Assembly: GCF_004167675.1 (NCBI RefSeq)
Contig: NZ_SEZQ01000008.1
Length of the DNA stretch: 64,000 nucleotides
Reading direction: 5' to 3' (one strand)
Source: Aliivibrio finisterrensis_A
Lineage (GTDB): Bacteria; Pseudomonadota; Gammaproteobacteria; Enterobacterales; Vibrionaceae
Shown here: positions 8,722-17,387 of the stretch, one piece after another
Position numbering within the stretch: the stretch's first letter is position 1
Layout of the letters: the number at the start of each line of letters is the position of its first letter
Position numbers and translations under genes: made by a program
The notes under the pieces: model-generated
The model's input: the letters and a program-made list of their open reading frames with translations, nothing else
What the model was told of the DNA's origin: nothing
The model's database searches: none

Positions 8722-9366
8722 ATGATGGATTCTTATTACACTATTAACCAACCGATTATTCGCGCTAAACGCATTTTTGATGTGAGTTTATCGCTGATTG
8801 GATTATTACTTACTCTTCCTTTATTTCCTTTTATTGCCTTGGCTATCAAACTAAATTCAAAAGGCCCCGTATTTTACCGCCAATTACGAGTTGGCAAAGC
8901 AATGCCAGACCAAGTGGATGTGTTTGAAATGATTAAATTCAGAAGTATGGTACAAGATGCAGAAGTAACAACTGGGGCAACATTAGCAACCAAAGGGGAT
9001 AACCGAGTGACGCTCGTGGGTAAATTTTTAAGAAAAACACGGTTAGATGAATTACCACAGTTTTTTAATGTATTAAATGGTGACATGTCTCTTGTTGGGC
9101 CAAGACCAGAAAGACCTACATTTTATAATAAACTAGAGCAAGAAATCCCCTACTTTAGTGAACGTACCTATGGCGTATTACCTGGAATTACAGGGCTTGC
9201 CCAAGTAAACCAGGGCTATGATACTTGCATAGAAGATGTACGATCTAAAGTGGGATTTGATCATAGCTATGCACTTTCTCTTAGCTCGATTTCCAGTTGG
9301 ATAAAATCAGATATTTATATCCTACTAATGACTGTAAAGGTGATGTTTTTTGCTCGTGGTCAATGA
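8722..9366 (+). CDS. sypR: SypR-like undecaprenyl-phosphate sugar phosphotransferase
   Basis: This 214-residue initiating sugar transferase belongs to the WbaP/PglC family. One N-terminal membrane hairpin (about residues 18-38, SLSLIGLLLTLPLFPFIALAI) is followed by the catalytic domain with GPVFYRQLRVGK, FEMIKFRSM, LRKTRLDELPQFFNVLNGDMSLVGPRPE and PGITGLAQV, all hallmark motifs. The family transfers a sugar-1-phosphate from a nucleotide sugar to undecaprenyl phosphate and so starts syp unit synthesis. AAAGGAA lies nine bases before the ATG. It is the last gene of the syp order; I see no intrinsic terminator after it, so transcripts may run into the next gene. Confidence 0.87.
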   Translation: MMDSYYTINQPIIRAKRIFDVSLSLIGLLLTLPLFPFIALAIKLNSKGPVFYRQLRVGKAMPDQVDVFEMIKFRSMVQDAEVTTGATLATKGDNRVTLVGKFLRKTRLDELPQFFNVLNGDMSLVGPRPERPTFYNKLEQEIPYFSERTYGVLPGITGLAQVNQGYDTCIEDVRSKVGFDHSYALSLSSISSWIKSDIYILLMTVKVMFFARGQ

Positions 9367-9510
9367 TGTTAAGTTGGCCGAATAATCACATAAATTAAGA
9401 ATGACGATAAATGTAAGAGGTCACAGTATTAAAAATGAGACTCACAGAGCCTATCGTAAGCTGATAATATGAACACTATATTATTTATTGGTTGCAAGGT
9501 ACCTTAAACA

Positions 9511-11403
9511 ATGCAGAAGCCTCTAACGTCTTCGATTATTATTCCTGAAAAAATTCAGCTAGATTGGCAAACCATGCTAAATGTTCTTGCTGAACTTGCT
9601 CAGGTACCTGTTGCTCTTGTTATGCGTATTCATGAACAGGAAATTGAAGTATTCGCAGCCAATACGTCGTTAGAGAACCCATATTCAGTAGGTAATAAAG
9701 AAGCATTGCATCAAAACTTATATTGCGAACATGTTTTGGAACACAGAAAAAAACTGATCGTCCCTAATGCACTGAACGATCCTAATTGGGCTAATAACCC
9801 TGACTTAGCGTTAAATATGATTGCGTATTGCGGTTTGCCTCTTTTTTGGCCTGACAATACCCCTTTTGGCACCATCTGCATCCTTGATACCAAAGAAAAT
9901 ACATTTGCTCCTACGTATCAACATTTATTAGAAACCTATCAAAAATCCATTGAAGCTCAGCTCAATATTTTATTCCAACATACTGAGCTTCTGCATAACC
10001 ATAAGAAGCTGCAACTAGAAATTACAGAAAACAATAAACGCATCAATGAAATAAATAGCCAACTTGCGAATGAAATTGATTGCCGACGAGCGGCAGAGCA
10101 AAAGGTCAAATACCATAAAAATCATGATATTGGGACTGGTTTTCTTAATGCTTTCGCGTTATACCGCCATATAGATAAACTCATTAACAATAATCAAAAA
10201 TTTGTTTTATTACATATCCACTTTGCTAACAGCAGAACGATACAGCAAGAGCATGGACACTCTACATTTGATCACTTATTGACAGAATATCGCTCCAAAT
10301 TAACCAAGATAACAGACACCTCAGTCACTGGCCGTTTAGACTCTTCAGACATTCTGTTAATTATCCATGCAGATAAACAAAAGTTACCGAAACTTTGTCA
10401 ACATCTGTCCGAAATTGGTAAAGCTTGCTTTTCAAACAATGAGGCTAAAATACACTTACAAAGCTATATCGGTGCGGTTCACTCTAAAGAGAATACATCT
10501 AGAAACGACTTGCTTAAATGCGCCTACAATACGGTTATTGAATGCCAAAGTTTAGGTAAAACATTTACTATTTCAGACCGTTCTTTGCCTATTAAATCAA
10601 GTTTATCTGAGCATAAAATTGAAACCTATCTACTAGAAGCCGTACGTAATAATGATCTCTTTTTGAGCTACCAGCCAAAAGTGTGTCCCTATACAAAACG
10701 TTGGGTAGGTAGTGAGGCCTTATTACGTTGGAATCATCCTCAATTAGGGGCCATTTCTAATGAAGTATTAATTCAACTTGCTGAACGAAATGGCCTTATT
10801 TATGAGCTCGGTAATTTTGCATTACGAAACGCGATTCAACAAACTTCAGAATGGGTTTTGCATTCTCCAAATTTAGTAACCGCAGTGAACATTTCTGCCG
10901 TTCAACTAAAAGATCCCCATTTTGTACAGCACGTTAAACAATTATTAAACCTTTATAAGTTACCACCTAAAAACCTTGAATTAGAAGTCACGGAAAGCGG
11001 ATTAATTGCCGACGAAGCTTTGGCTATTGAAACATTAACTCAACTTCATAATATGGGTGTATCTATCGCGCTTGATGATTTTGGGACAGGTTATGCCTCA
11101 TTTCAATACCTTAAAAAATACCCTTTTGATACACTCAAGATTGACAAGAGTTTCATTGAAAATGTTGAGTATTGCGCTAACGATCAAACTATTGTGTGTG
11201 CGATGATTAATATTGCTAAAAAACTGAAGCTAAAAGTGGTTGTTGAAGGTATTGAAAATCATAATCAAGAACGATTTGTAACGCTTGAAGGTGTCGACTC
11301 AATTCAAGGTTATCTATATTCAAAACCAATCACTGCAGATAAATTTGAGGAAGGTTTATTCAATCAAACCTCAATTGGAACTCCTTATTTTCAATTTATG
11401 TAG
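9511..11403 (+). CDS. GAF - degenerate GGDEF - EAL protein, probable c-di-GMP phosphodiesterase
   Basis: This is a 630-residue cytoplasmic protein. Residues 20-150 resemble a GAF sensor (ANNPDLALNMIAYCGLPL, FGTICILD), residues 150-200 a coiled coil, 203-355 a GGDEF fold, and 372-620 an EAL domain. The GGDEF signature is replaced by RLDSSD at 275-280, so cyclase activity is not expected. The EAL domain keeps the key residues: EALLRW (E402), N460 in AVNIS, E492 in LEVTE, DDFGTGY (D522-D523), K543/K546 and E579 in VVEGIE, and so should hydrolyse c-di-GMP. It lies 145 bp after sypR in the same orientation with no visible terminator between, which suggests a link to biofilm control. The GAF ligand is unknown. 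Confidence 0.85.
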   Translation: MQKPLTSSIIIPEKIQLDWQTMLNVLAELAQVPVALVMRIHEQEIEVFAANTSLENPYSVGNKEALHQNLYCEHVLEHRKKLIVPNALNDPNWANNPDLALNMIAYCGLPLFWPDNTPFGTICILDTKENTFAPTYQHLLETYQKSIEAQLNILFQHTELLHNHKKLQLEITENNKRINEINSQLANEIDCRRAAEQKVKYHKNHDIGTGFLNAFALYRHIDKLINNNQKFVLLHIHFANSRTIQQEHGHSTFDHLLTEYRSKLTKITDTSVTGRLDSSDILLIIHADKQKLPKLCQHLSEIGKACFSNNEAKIHLQSYIGAVHSKENTSRNDLLKCAYNTVIECQSLGKTFTISDRSLPIKSSLSEHKIETYLLEAVRNNDLFLSYQPKVCPYTKRWVGSEALLRWNHPQLGAISNEVLIQLAERNGLIYELGNFALRNAIQQTSEWVLHSPNLVTAVNISAVQLKDPHFVQHVKQLLNLYKLPPKNLELEVTESGLIADEALAIETLTQLHNMGVSIALDDFGTGYASFQYLKKYPFDTLKIDKSFIENVEYCANDQTIVCAMINIAKKLKLKVVVEGIENHNQERFVTLEGVDSIQGYLYSKPITADKFEEGLFNQTSIGTPYFQFM

Positions 11404-11489
11404 ATAATTTTTAGTCTTTCTAATTACAGAAAATAAATGAATAATCTGTTATTCTTGCTGAAAATAACAAGAGTAGTAATAAGTCAGAT

Positions 11490-12038
11490 ATGAGTATTCA
11501 AAAAATCGAGCAAGACGTTCAACAATGGTTGGAAGATGTGGTTATCGGCCTTAATCTTTGTCCTTTTGCCGCAAAACCAAACCGTAATAAACAAATCAAA
11601 ATTTTTGTATCTGAGGCCACAACAGAAGAGGTCTTGCTTGAAGATATTCTACAAGAACTGATGAACTTAGATTCTAAAACTGCTGAAGAGTTAGAAACAA
11701 CCCTAGTTGCTATCCCTAATATGCTGCAAGATTTTATGGATTATAACTTCTTCTTAGATTGGGTTGATGCGCTTATCAAACAACAAGAATGGGAAGGTAT
11801 TTACCAAATCGCCACTTTCCACCCTGATTACTGCTTTGGCGGTGCTGAACCTGAAGATGATGAGAATTTAACAAATCGCTCTCCATATCCAGTTCTTCAC
11901 CTTATTCGTGAAGAGAGCATGGAAAAGGTATTAAAACACTACCCTAACCCTGAAGCTATTCCAGATACAAACATTGCACGAGTAGAAGCGTTAACAACAG
12001 AAGAGCGACGTAAACTCTTCCCATACCTATTTGTGTAA
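11490..12038 (+). CDS. DUF1415 family protein
   Basis: This is a 182-residue soluble protein that I recognise as DUF1415, a family common in gamma-proteobacteria without a proven function. Characteristic segments are VIGLNLCPFAAKP near residue 18 (a conserved Cys-Pro), the FLDWVDAL segment near residue 90, and IATFHPDYCFGGAEPEDDENLTNRSPYP near residues 108-135. The conserved Cys and acidic residues hint at a metal or catalytic site, but this is only a guess. It runs in the same direction as the glutaredoxin-like gene 41 bp downstream and probably shares a transcript with it. Confidence 0.85.
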   Translation: MSIQKIEQDVQQWLEDVVIGLNLCPFAAKPNRNKQIKIFVSEATTEEVLLEDILQELMNLDSKTAEELETTLVAIPNMLQDFMDYNFFLDWVDALIKQQEWEGIYQIATFHPDYCFGGAEPEDDENLTNRSPYPVLHLIREESMEKVLKHYPNPEAIPDTNIARVEALTTEERRKLFPYLFV

Positions 12039-12079
12039 GCTACGCTATTTATATCACTAGATTTAACTGAGAGATTATA

Positions 12080-12307
12080 ATGAAACGCATTGTTTTATAT
12101 GTCGCTGACAAATGCCCGCATTGCAAAGATGCGCAGCGTTACCTTGATTCTAAAAAAATTGCATATAGATTGACCAATGCAAAAATGCAACGAGGACGCA
12201 AGGAATTACAAGCTATGGGTGCTCGTTCTATCCCTGTTCTTAAGATTGGTGATCAAGTGATGGTTGGTTGGAATCAGAAGAATTTCGATAAGATGTATAA
12301 TAGTTGA
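12080..12307 (+). CDS. Glutaredoxin-like protein
   Basis: This 75-residue thioredoxin-fold protein carries the redox motif CPHC at residues 13-16 (VADKCPHCKDAQRYLD) and the cis-proline segment ARSIPVLKIGDQVMVGW at about residues 46-62. This is the minimal glutaredoxin/NrdH-like architecture. It should reduce disulfides or glutathione adducts in the cytoplasm. A TTAACTGAGAG-type ribosome site precedes the ATG, and a strong intrinsic terminator follows directly after the stop. It is too short and too divergent to assign to a named GrxA/GrxC group. Confidence 0.82.
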   Translation: MKRIVLYVADKCPHCKDAQRYLDSKKIAYRLTNAKMQRGRKELQAMGARSIPVLKIGDQVMVGWNQKNFDKMYNS

Positions 12308-12315
12308 TTAAAAAC

Positions 12316-12345
12316 AAAAATGGAGCTGATTAGCTCCATTTTTTT
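12316..12345. terminator. Bidirectional intrinsic terminator
   Basis: AATGGAGCT, loop GATT, AGCTCCATT is a perfect stem flanked by A and T runs on both sides. It ends the glutaredoxin transcript on the plus strand and the cytochrome b562-like transcript on the minus strand. Confidence 0.9.
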
Positions 12346-12363
12346 ACTCACAAGAGTGCTTTT

Positions 12364-12798
12364 CTACCCAAAGATCTTACTCCAGATACTTGGGTTACGC
12401 TTTTTGTGATACTCAATTCGCAGCTCATCAATCTGCGCTAATGTTTCTTTTGCTTTATCTAAATTACCCGCTTCTAAATCCAATTTAATAAGATCTACTG
12501 ATACTGATAATTTATTAAACCCTTCTTGATACATGTCTTGTTTTTCAGGGCTATAGGTTTCTTGCTTTAGATAATCAATTAATGACTCAAGCTTCATTAC
12601 TGATTGACTCATTTCTTCAATAGAATCCGCTCGTTCACTTAATTTAAACTCTAATCTCATTTCTTTCATCGCAGCTTTAGTATCAACAGGGGCTTTGATT
12701 AGTGTTTTCGTATTGCTCAGATCTGTCGCTTCATTTGCAGTATTTGCCATAGCGCCAACAGAGAAAGTCAAAGCTAACGTTAAAAATAGAGTTCTCAT
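12364..12798 (-). CDS. Cytochrome b562-like periplasmic four-helix protein
   Basis: This 144-residue protein has a clear Sec signal peptide (MRTLFLTLALTFSVGAMA, cleavage likely before NTANE). The mature part is all-helical. It matches the cytochrome b562 pattern: a methionine in the first helix (AAMKEM), the helix 3 segment YQEGFNKLSVSVD (compare the family pattern FRHGFDILVGQID), and a C-terminal LRIEYHKKR with a histidine where b562 carries its heme His ligand. A role as periplasmic electron carrier or heme-binding protein is inferred. If the Met/His pair does not bind heme it may simply be a CpxP-like helical protein. It is transcribed alone, towards the glutaredoxin-like gene. Confidence 0.6.
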   Translation of the reverse strand: MRTLFLTLALTFSVGAMANTANEATDLSNTKTLIKAPVDTKAAMKEMRLEFKLSERADSIEEMSQSVMKLESLIDYLKQETYSPEKQDMYQEGFNKLSVSVDLIKLDLEAGNLDKAKETLAQIDELRIEYHKKRNPSIWSKIFG

Positions 12799-12848
12799 AT
12801 CAATCCTTTAAATAAACTAATCGTGCAGTGTAAATTATCATTAGCTAA

Positions 12849-12889
12849 GCTCACAGGATTAATGTGTTTCAATTCATAATACTGTGAGC
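12849..12889. other. Inverted repeat between the b562-like gene and the ABC permease
   Basis: GCTCACAG at 12849-12856 is repeated inverted as CTGTGAGC at 12882-12889 with a 25-base loop. No T run follows on either strand, so it is a weak terminator at best. It could be the 3' stabilising hairpin of the permease mRNA or an operator for the b562-like gene. Confidence 0.35.
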
Positions 12890-12905
12890 ATTTAACCAAT
12901 ATGAC

Positions 12906-15383
12906 TTACTTTAATGGCTTCAATAATTGTTTTATTACACTGACTAAACTCATAAATACAATCATCATGGCGATTAATGGCAGCACAATCCACATACCTA
13001 TGTGCAATGTTGGCTCAAGTTTAAAGCCCCATTTCACTAAGCTAAATACGATTGCCTCTGCGCCCATCACAGCAACAAAGCCAGCTGCTAGTGCCATTAC
13101 GCCATATTCACTCCATAATGTCTGGCTAATGCGTTGACGGCTTGCCCCGAGCGTTCGATAAAGGGTAATTTCACGTTGACGTTGATACAAGCTCAAGCGA
13201 AGTAAAGTGAATATCAATAACACGCCACTCACCACGCCTAATCCAGCTAATACACTTAGCGACCATGTGATTTGAGCAAGCATGGCTTGGATTTTTCCAC
13301 CCATGGTTCTAAAATCCAACAAGCTCACGGTTGGATAATCACGAGCCAGTTGATTCAATAGCGTATTTTCGTTGTCATCGACTTTAAAGCTCACTAACCA
13401 AGTGGCAGGTAAATCAGCAATCACATCAGGCGTAAAGATAAAATAGAAGTTCGGTTTCATGCTCTGCCAATCCACAACACGAATAGAGTTCACCTCAGCA
13501 GAAAAGAGTTGGCTGTTTACCGAAAAACTCAACGTATCGCCAATTTGAATATCTAGATCATTAGCAACGTCTTGCTCGACAGATACTCCATTTTCTTTCG
13601 TCCATGTACCTGCTGTGACTTGATTATGAACCGGCAATTCATCACGCCAAGTAAAGTTTATTTCACGACGTAATGCATCTGAGCCTTGGCCTTCGCCTTT
13701 CATTTTCTCTTTAGTACTTTCACCGTTAATTTCAGTTAAACGCCCACGAATAATTGGATAACCATCCGACCTATCTAGCTTTTCATTATCTAATGCTTGT
13801 AAGTATTCTTGTTGCTCATAAGGCGCAATGTTCATCGCAAATACATTCGGTGCATCAGGCGGAAGCGTTTGTTGCCAATCCCCTAGTAAATCGGTTCTTA
13901 CTAGCCAGATCACGGCAACTAACATCAATGAACCCGACAATGCTGCTAATTGCATCATGCTGTTTTTTGGAGAACGTTTAATGCGACTAAGCGCTAAGGT
14001 CATCGCTGCACCCCATTTAAAGCGTCCAAACAGATGCACTAAACCATAGCTAATACCAGCAAGTAAGACAAACAGTACGACTAAACCAACTGATACCATC
14101 CAGACTAGGCTGTTATTTCCGTACATAAATAAGAAAGCAACTACTGGCACCGCAATTAGCCATAAGCCTTTTTTAGAAGATGCGGTCATTTGAGATTGAA
14201 GTACCGCTATCGCAGGAGTGTCTAATAAGCGCAGTAGTGGGATGCCTAAAGCAGGTAAACCGATAAGCAGCGCAACGACAGAACCAAACGCAAATGGCTG
14301 CCAACCGTAACTTGGTAGATCTTCTGGTAAAATTCCCGTAAGAGGGATGCGTAATAGCAACTCTAGCCCAAGACCAATTAACGAGCCTGCCACCACACCA
14401 GTAAAGAACATTAAACCCACTTGGCTTAATAACCAACGTTTCAGCCACTGCTTGCTTGCGCCCATGCTTTTTAACATTGCTACCGTATTGGCACGACTGG
14501 TCGCATAATGCTGACACGTTAATACCAAGGTGACGGAAGCCATTAATATCACCATCAAGATAGTCAGTGATAAATACTGTTTGGCTTTTTGCATTAGAGC
14601 AGCAGTTCGACCTTGAGTCTCTTCACTTATCCAACGCTCTCCTGCTTGCAATTCATAATCACTTTGCAATAACGATATCGCACTATCATTACCTTTAAAT
14701 AAGGTGCGATATTTAACACGGCTGCCAAGCTGAATAGCGCCTGTTTTATCTAAATCAGACTGATGAATAAACACGCTTGGCATGGTTCTAAATGGGTTAA
14801 ACGCTAACTCTGGTTCTAATTCAATCACGCCACTTATTGGCAGTTCAGCATCACCAATGGCAATCACATCACCAATATTGAGTTCAAGTAATGATAAAAG
14901 GCGATCAGCTATCCACACTTCTCCCGGTTGAACGTTAGTATGAATGTCATTGTTCGTACCATTCAACAAAAGCTCGCCACGAAGTGGGTAATTACTTTCT
15001 ACCGATTTCACACTCACTAACTGCATTCCTGAATCACTGAATGCCATGGTTTGAAAACGCACTTGAGAGGATAACGTCATATCCTGCTCTTGCGCTTGTT
15101 GTAAGATCCGCTCAGGGGTTGGATTAGCTGAACTGAATACCAGATCTGCCGCCATCATGGAGCGACCTTGGTCTGTCATGACTTTTTCTACTCGAATCGC
15201 CAATGCAGACAAGGCGACAACACAAGCAACGATCAAGGTTAATGCTGCCATTACAGGCCACAGCTGTCCTTGCCAGATCTCACGCCAACTCCAACGTAAT
15301 ATCATTTTGTTGCCAGACGCTCGATTTTTCCCCGAAGACTTTCTATTTCGAGAAGAGCTTGGCGCTAATGATTTTTCCTTCAT
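12906..15383 (-). CDS. FtsX-family ABC transporter permease (YbbP-like)
   Basis: This 825-residue inner-membrane protein has the double-FtsX architecture of YbbP/MacB-type permeases. It comprises a first helix near residues 40-65, a large extracytoplasmic domain (about 65-260), helices with an FtsX core near 265-400 (ATSRANTVAMLKSMGASKQWL), a middle membrane block, a second extracytoplasmic domain, and a final FtsX core near 705-820 (REITLYRTLGASRQRI). Such mechanotransmission-type exporters work on lipoproteins or envelope lipids. It begins one base after the stop of the ATPase gene, with the ribosome site GAGGTG inside that gene. The neighbouring divergent tesA repeats the tesA-ybbA-ybbP order of Escherichia coli. 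The N-terminus is very basic (residues 1-25). Confidence 0.85.
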   Translation of the reverse strand: MKEKSLAPSSSRNRKSSGKNRASGNKMILRWSWREIWQGQLWPVMAALTLIVACVVALSALAIRVEKVMTDQGRSMMAADLVFSSANPTPERILQQAQEQDMTLSSQVRFQTMAFSDSGMQLVSVKSVESNYPLRGELLLNGTNNDIHTNVQPGEVWIADRLLSLLELNIGDVIAIGDAELPISGVIELEPELAFNPFRTMPSVFIHQSDLDKTGAIQLGSRVKYRTLFKGNDSAISLLQSDYELQAGERWISEETQGRTAALMQKAKQYLSLTILMVILMASVTLVLTCQHYATSRANTVAMLKSMGASKQWLKRWLLSQVGLMFFTGVVAGSLIGLGLELLLRIPLTGILPEDLPSYGWQPFAFGSVVALLIGLPALGIPLLRLLDTPAIAVLQSQMTASSKKGLWLIAVPVVAFLFMYGNNSLVWMVSVGLVVLFVLLAGISYGLVHLFGRFKWGAAMTLALSRIKRSPKNSMMQLAALSGSLMLVAVIWLVRTDLLGDWQQTLPPDAPNVFAMNIAPYEQQEYLQALDNEKLDRSDGYPIIRGRLTEINGESTKEKMKGEGQGSDALRREINFTWRDELPVHNQVTAGTWTKENGVSVEQDVANDLDIQIGDTLSFSVNSQLFSAEVNSIRVVDWQSMKPNFYFIFTPDVIADLPATWLVSFKVDDNENTLLNQLARDYPTVSLLDFRTMGGKIQAMLAQITWSLSVLAGLGVVSGVLLIFTLLRLSLYQRQREITLYRTLGASRQRISQTLWSEYGVMALAAGFVAVMGAEAIVFSLVKWGFKLEPTLHIGMWIVLPLIAMMIVFMSLVSVIKQLLKPLK

Positions 15384-15384
15384 T

Positions 15385-16062
15385 TCACTTCACCTCTTCG
15401 TGGATCTGCCCTGCATTGATGGTAAGTGTTCGCTCACATCGCTCTGCCAATTTGGGGTCATGAGTGATAAGAACCAATGTGGTGCCATGTTTTTGGTTCA
15501 TCTCAAATAAGAGTTCAATAATATGTTCCGCAGTGGATTGATCTAAGTTACCTGTTGGTTCATCTGCAAAAAGAATACGAGGCTGAGTCATGAACGCTCT
15601 CGCTAGTGCCACACGTTGTTGCTCACCACCAGAGAGCTGAGAAGGCAAATGGGTTTCGCGGCCAGATAATCCGACAGACTCTAACAACTGTTTTGCTTTT
15701 TGAATATCTTCACCTTCACCTCGTAAAATCGCAGGCAGAGTGACATTTTCAAGTGCGGTTAAAGAAGGGATAAGTAAGAAACTTTGAAAAACAAAACCAA
15801 TCGATTCACTGCGAATTTGAGCGCGGGCCTCATCATCCAATTGAGATAAACTTTGTCCTAGTAACTCAATATCACCAGAGCTCGGAACATCTAGCCCTGC
15901 AAGCAAAGTCATTAAGGTTGATTTTCCGGCACCAGATGTACCAACAATCGCCACACTTTGACCTGACCGAACGTCAAAAGAGATATTTTTTAAAATGATG
16001 AGTTCTGCATCATTTGAAATCACTGATTTTCCTGCTGAACTCACTTTTATGGCTGTGGTCAT
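15385..16062 (-). CDS. ABC transporter ATPase (YbbA/LolD-like)
   Basis: This 225-residue ATP-binding subunit contains Walker A GTSGAGKST (about residues 42-50), the Q-loop (GFVFQSFLL), the signature LSGGEQQRVALARA (about 143-156), Walker B ILFADEP and the H-loop LVLITHD. It is of the MacB/LolD/FtsE type that pairs with FtsX-like permeases. It should energise the permease encoded one base downstream. It is transcribed divergently from tesA across a 174-bp gap, an arrangement shared with E. coli ybbA/tesA. Confidence 0.88.
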   Translation of the reverse strand: MTTAIKVSSAGKSVISNDAELIILKNISFDVRSGQSVAIVGTSGAGKSTLMTLLAGLDVPSSGDIELLGQSLSQLDDEARAQIRSESIGFVFQSFLLIPSLTALENVTLPAILRGEGEDIQKAKQLLESVGLSGRETHLPSQLSGGEQQRVALARAFMTQPRILFADEPTGNLDQSTAEHIIELLFEMNQKHGTTLVLITHDPKLAERCERTLTINAGQIHEEVK

Positions 16063-16236
16063 TGTCCTTTCCTTTTGAAGTTGTTCTTACTATCTAAGTT
16101 CTTATGCTATTACGCGTATTGTATACCCAATAGACTCGCGATCATCAATTTCCTTTACACTTCTTTAACTAATCCTTATACGTCAAAATCGTGAACTCTG
16201 TTATTCTAGTGTGACTCGATTAATTAAAGGTTGAAC

Positions 16237-16854
16237 ATGCGTAAAATCCTCACTCTTTTCATTGCTCTACTGAGCAGTCAATTATTTATTGTTAAGCAAG
16301 CCTATAGCGAAACCTTACTTATCCTTGGTGATAGCTTGAGTGCAGGCTATAACATGCCAATTGAGCAAAGTTGGCCTTCACTGCTGCCTCTACAACTAGA
16401 AAAACTAGGTAAAATAACCAAGGTTGTTAATGGCAGTATTTCAGGTGATACAACAGGAAATGGCTTAGATCGATTACCTACCCTTCTGAAGCAGCATCAG
16501 CCTAACTACGTCCTAATCGAATTGGGCGCTAATGATGGCTTGAGAGGTTTTCCACCACAAAGAATTAACGCGAATTTAGAGAGTATGTTTGCTCAAATTA
16601 ACGCAGCCAATGCAAAACCCTTACTCATGCAAATTCAAGTGCCACCTAACTATGGAAAACGCTATAGCCAAGCATTTGGATCACTATATCCCGCATTAAG
16701 TGAGAAACATGGTATTCCTCTTCTGCCATTTTTCTTAGAAGAAGTGATCATAAAACCAGAATGGATGATGAAGGATGGGCTGCATCCAAAACCTGAAGCA
16801 CAACCATGGATTGCAACGTTTATGGCGAAAGAGTTATTGCCTTACTTGAAATAG
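16237..16854 (+). CDS. tesA: TesA: multifunctional acyl-CoA thioesterase I / lysophospholipase L1 / arylesterase
   Basis: This is a 205-residue GDSL (SGNH) hydrolase with an N-terminal signal peptide (MRKILTLFIALLSSQLFIVKQAYS). The SGNH blocks are present: ILGDSLSAGY with the catalytic Ser, a Gly in NGSISGDTTGNG, GANDG with the Asn, and DGLHPKPEAQ with the catalytic Asp and His. The family hydrolyses acyl-CoA, lysophospholipids and esters in the periplasm. I chose the ATG at 16237 (AAAGG six bases upstream) over an in-frame TTG at 16231. It is monocistronic with a strong terminator. Confidence 0.92.
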   Translation: MRKILTLFIALLSSQLFIVKQAYSETLLILGDSLSAGYNMPIEQSWPSLLPLQLEKLGKITKVVNGSISGDTTGNGLDRLPTLLKQHQPNYVLIELGANDGLRGFPPQRINANLESMFAQINAANAKPLLMQIQVPPNYGKRYSQAFGSLYPALSEKHGIPLLPFFLEEVIIKPEWMMKDGLHPKPEAQPWIATFMAKELLPYLK

Positions 16855-16869
16855 GATAAATTCAGTTAC

Positions 16870-16904
16870 AAAAAAACCGGATACAACATATCCGGTTTTT
16901 TTTT
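16870..16904. terminator. Intrinsic terminator between tesA and maoP
   Basis: AAAAACCGGATA, loop CAACA, TATCCGGTTTTT is a perfect 12-bp stem followed by a nine-T run on the plus strand and, read on the minus strand, also by a T run. It should terminate both tesA and maoP. Confidence 0.92.
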
Positions 16905-16924
16905 ATTGGGCTTTGAAGCGTTAC

Positions 16925-17266
16925 TTAATCAAGATCATCTGATGGTGAATCATCAGAACTATCATCAGAATTATCTCCTGACGAACGCTGTGTACCACAT
17001 AATGTATAGAATTTCGGTTTAAAGTTAATCTTGTTTTGATACTTTAACCAACACTGAGCAAATTCAGAGATCTCCGTAGGTTGATCCTTTACCTGTTCAA
17101 CAAAGCGGTGCTCAGCGTCTGATTCAGGCGTAAACACACCGTTTAGCAAAGATTGCATGGTTCGACCATACGTTTCTAGAATCGTTGCTTCACGGATTGT
17201 AAAACCACTACGGCTAAAACCTCTCTTGAAGTTTTTATCATCATAAAATTTCGCTGTTATTCTCAT
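16925..17266 (-). CDS. maoP: MaoP/YifE family (DUF413) macrodomain protein
   Basis: This is a 113-residue DUF413 protein. The segments KFYDDKNFKRGFSRSGDF-like (here FKRGFSRSGFTIREATILE), YGRTMQSLLNG, EHRFVEQV and FYTLCGTQR follow E. coli MaoP (YifE), which with the site maoS constrains the Ori macrodomain. The acidic, Ser/Asp-rich tail (DNSDDSSDDSPSDDLD) is also family-like. I chose MRITAKFYDD (17266) with a GAAGAAG ribosome site over the longer frame from 17329, whose extra residues do not resemble the family. It is divergent from hdfR, the same pair as in E. coli. A function in this organism is inferred from the family. Confidence 0.85.
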   Translation of the reverse strand: MRITAKFYDDKNFKRGFSRSGFTIREATILETYGRTMQSLLNGVFTPESDAEHRFVEQVKDQPTEISEFAQCWLKYQNKINFKPKFYTLCGTQRSSGDNSDDSSDDSPSDDLD

Positions 17267-17387
17267 TGATGCTTCTTCGTGACCACAAAAAACGTATATG
17301 TAAATCAGAGTGAGGCTCTTGTACAACAAAAAATATTAGCGCTTTCAATTAAAATATTTTATTGTGGCCAATACCACCATCAAAGAG

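Noticed and set aside
12901..13137. Plus-strand open frame of 78 codons under the ABC permease gene
   Set aside because: It lies wholly antisense to a well-supported FtsX-family gene and has no family resemblance or ribosome site.
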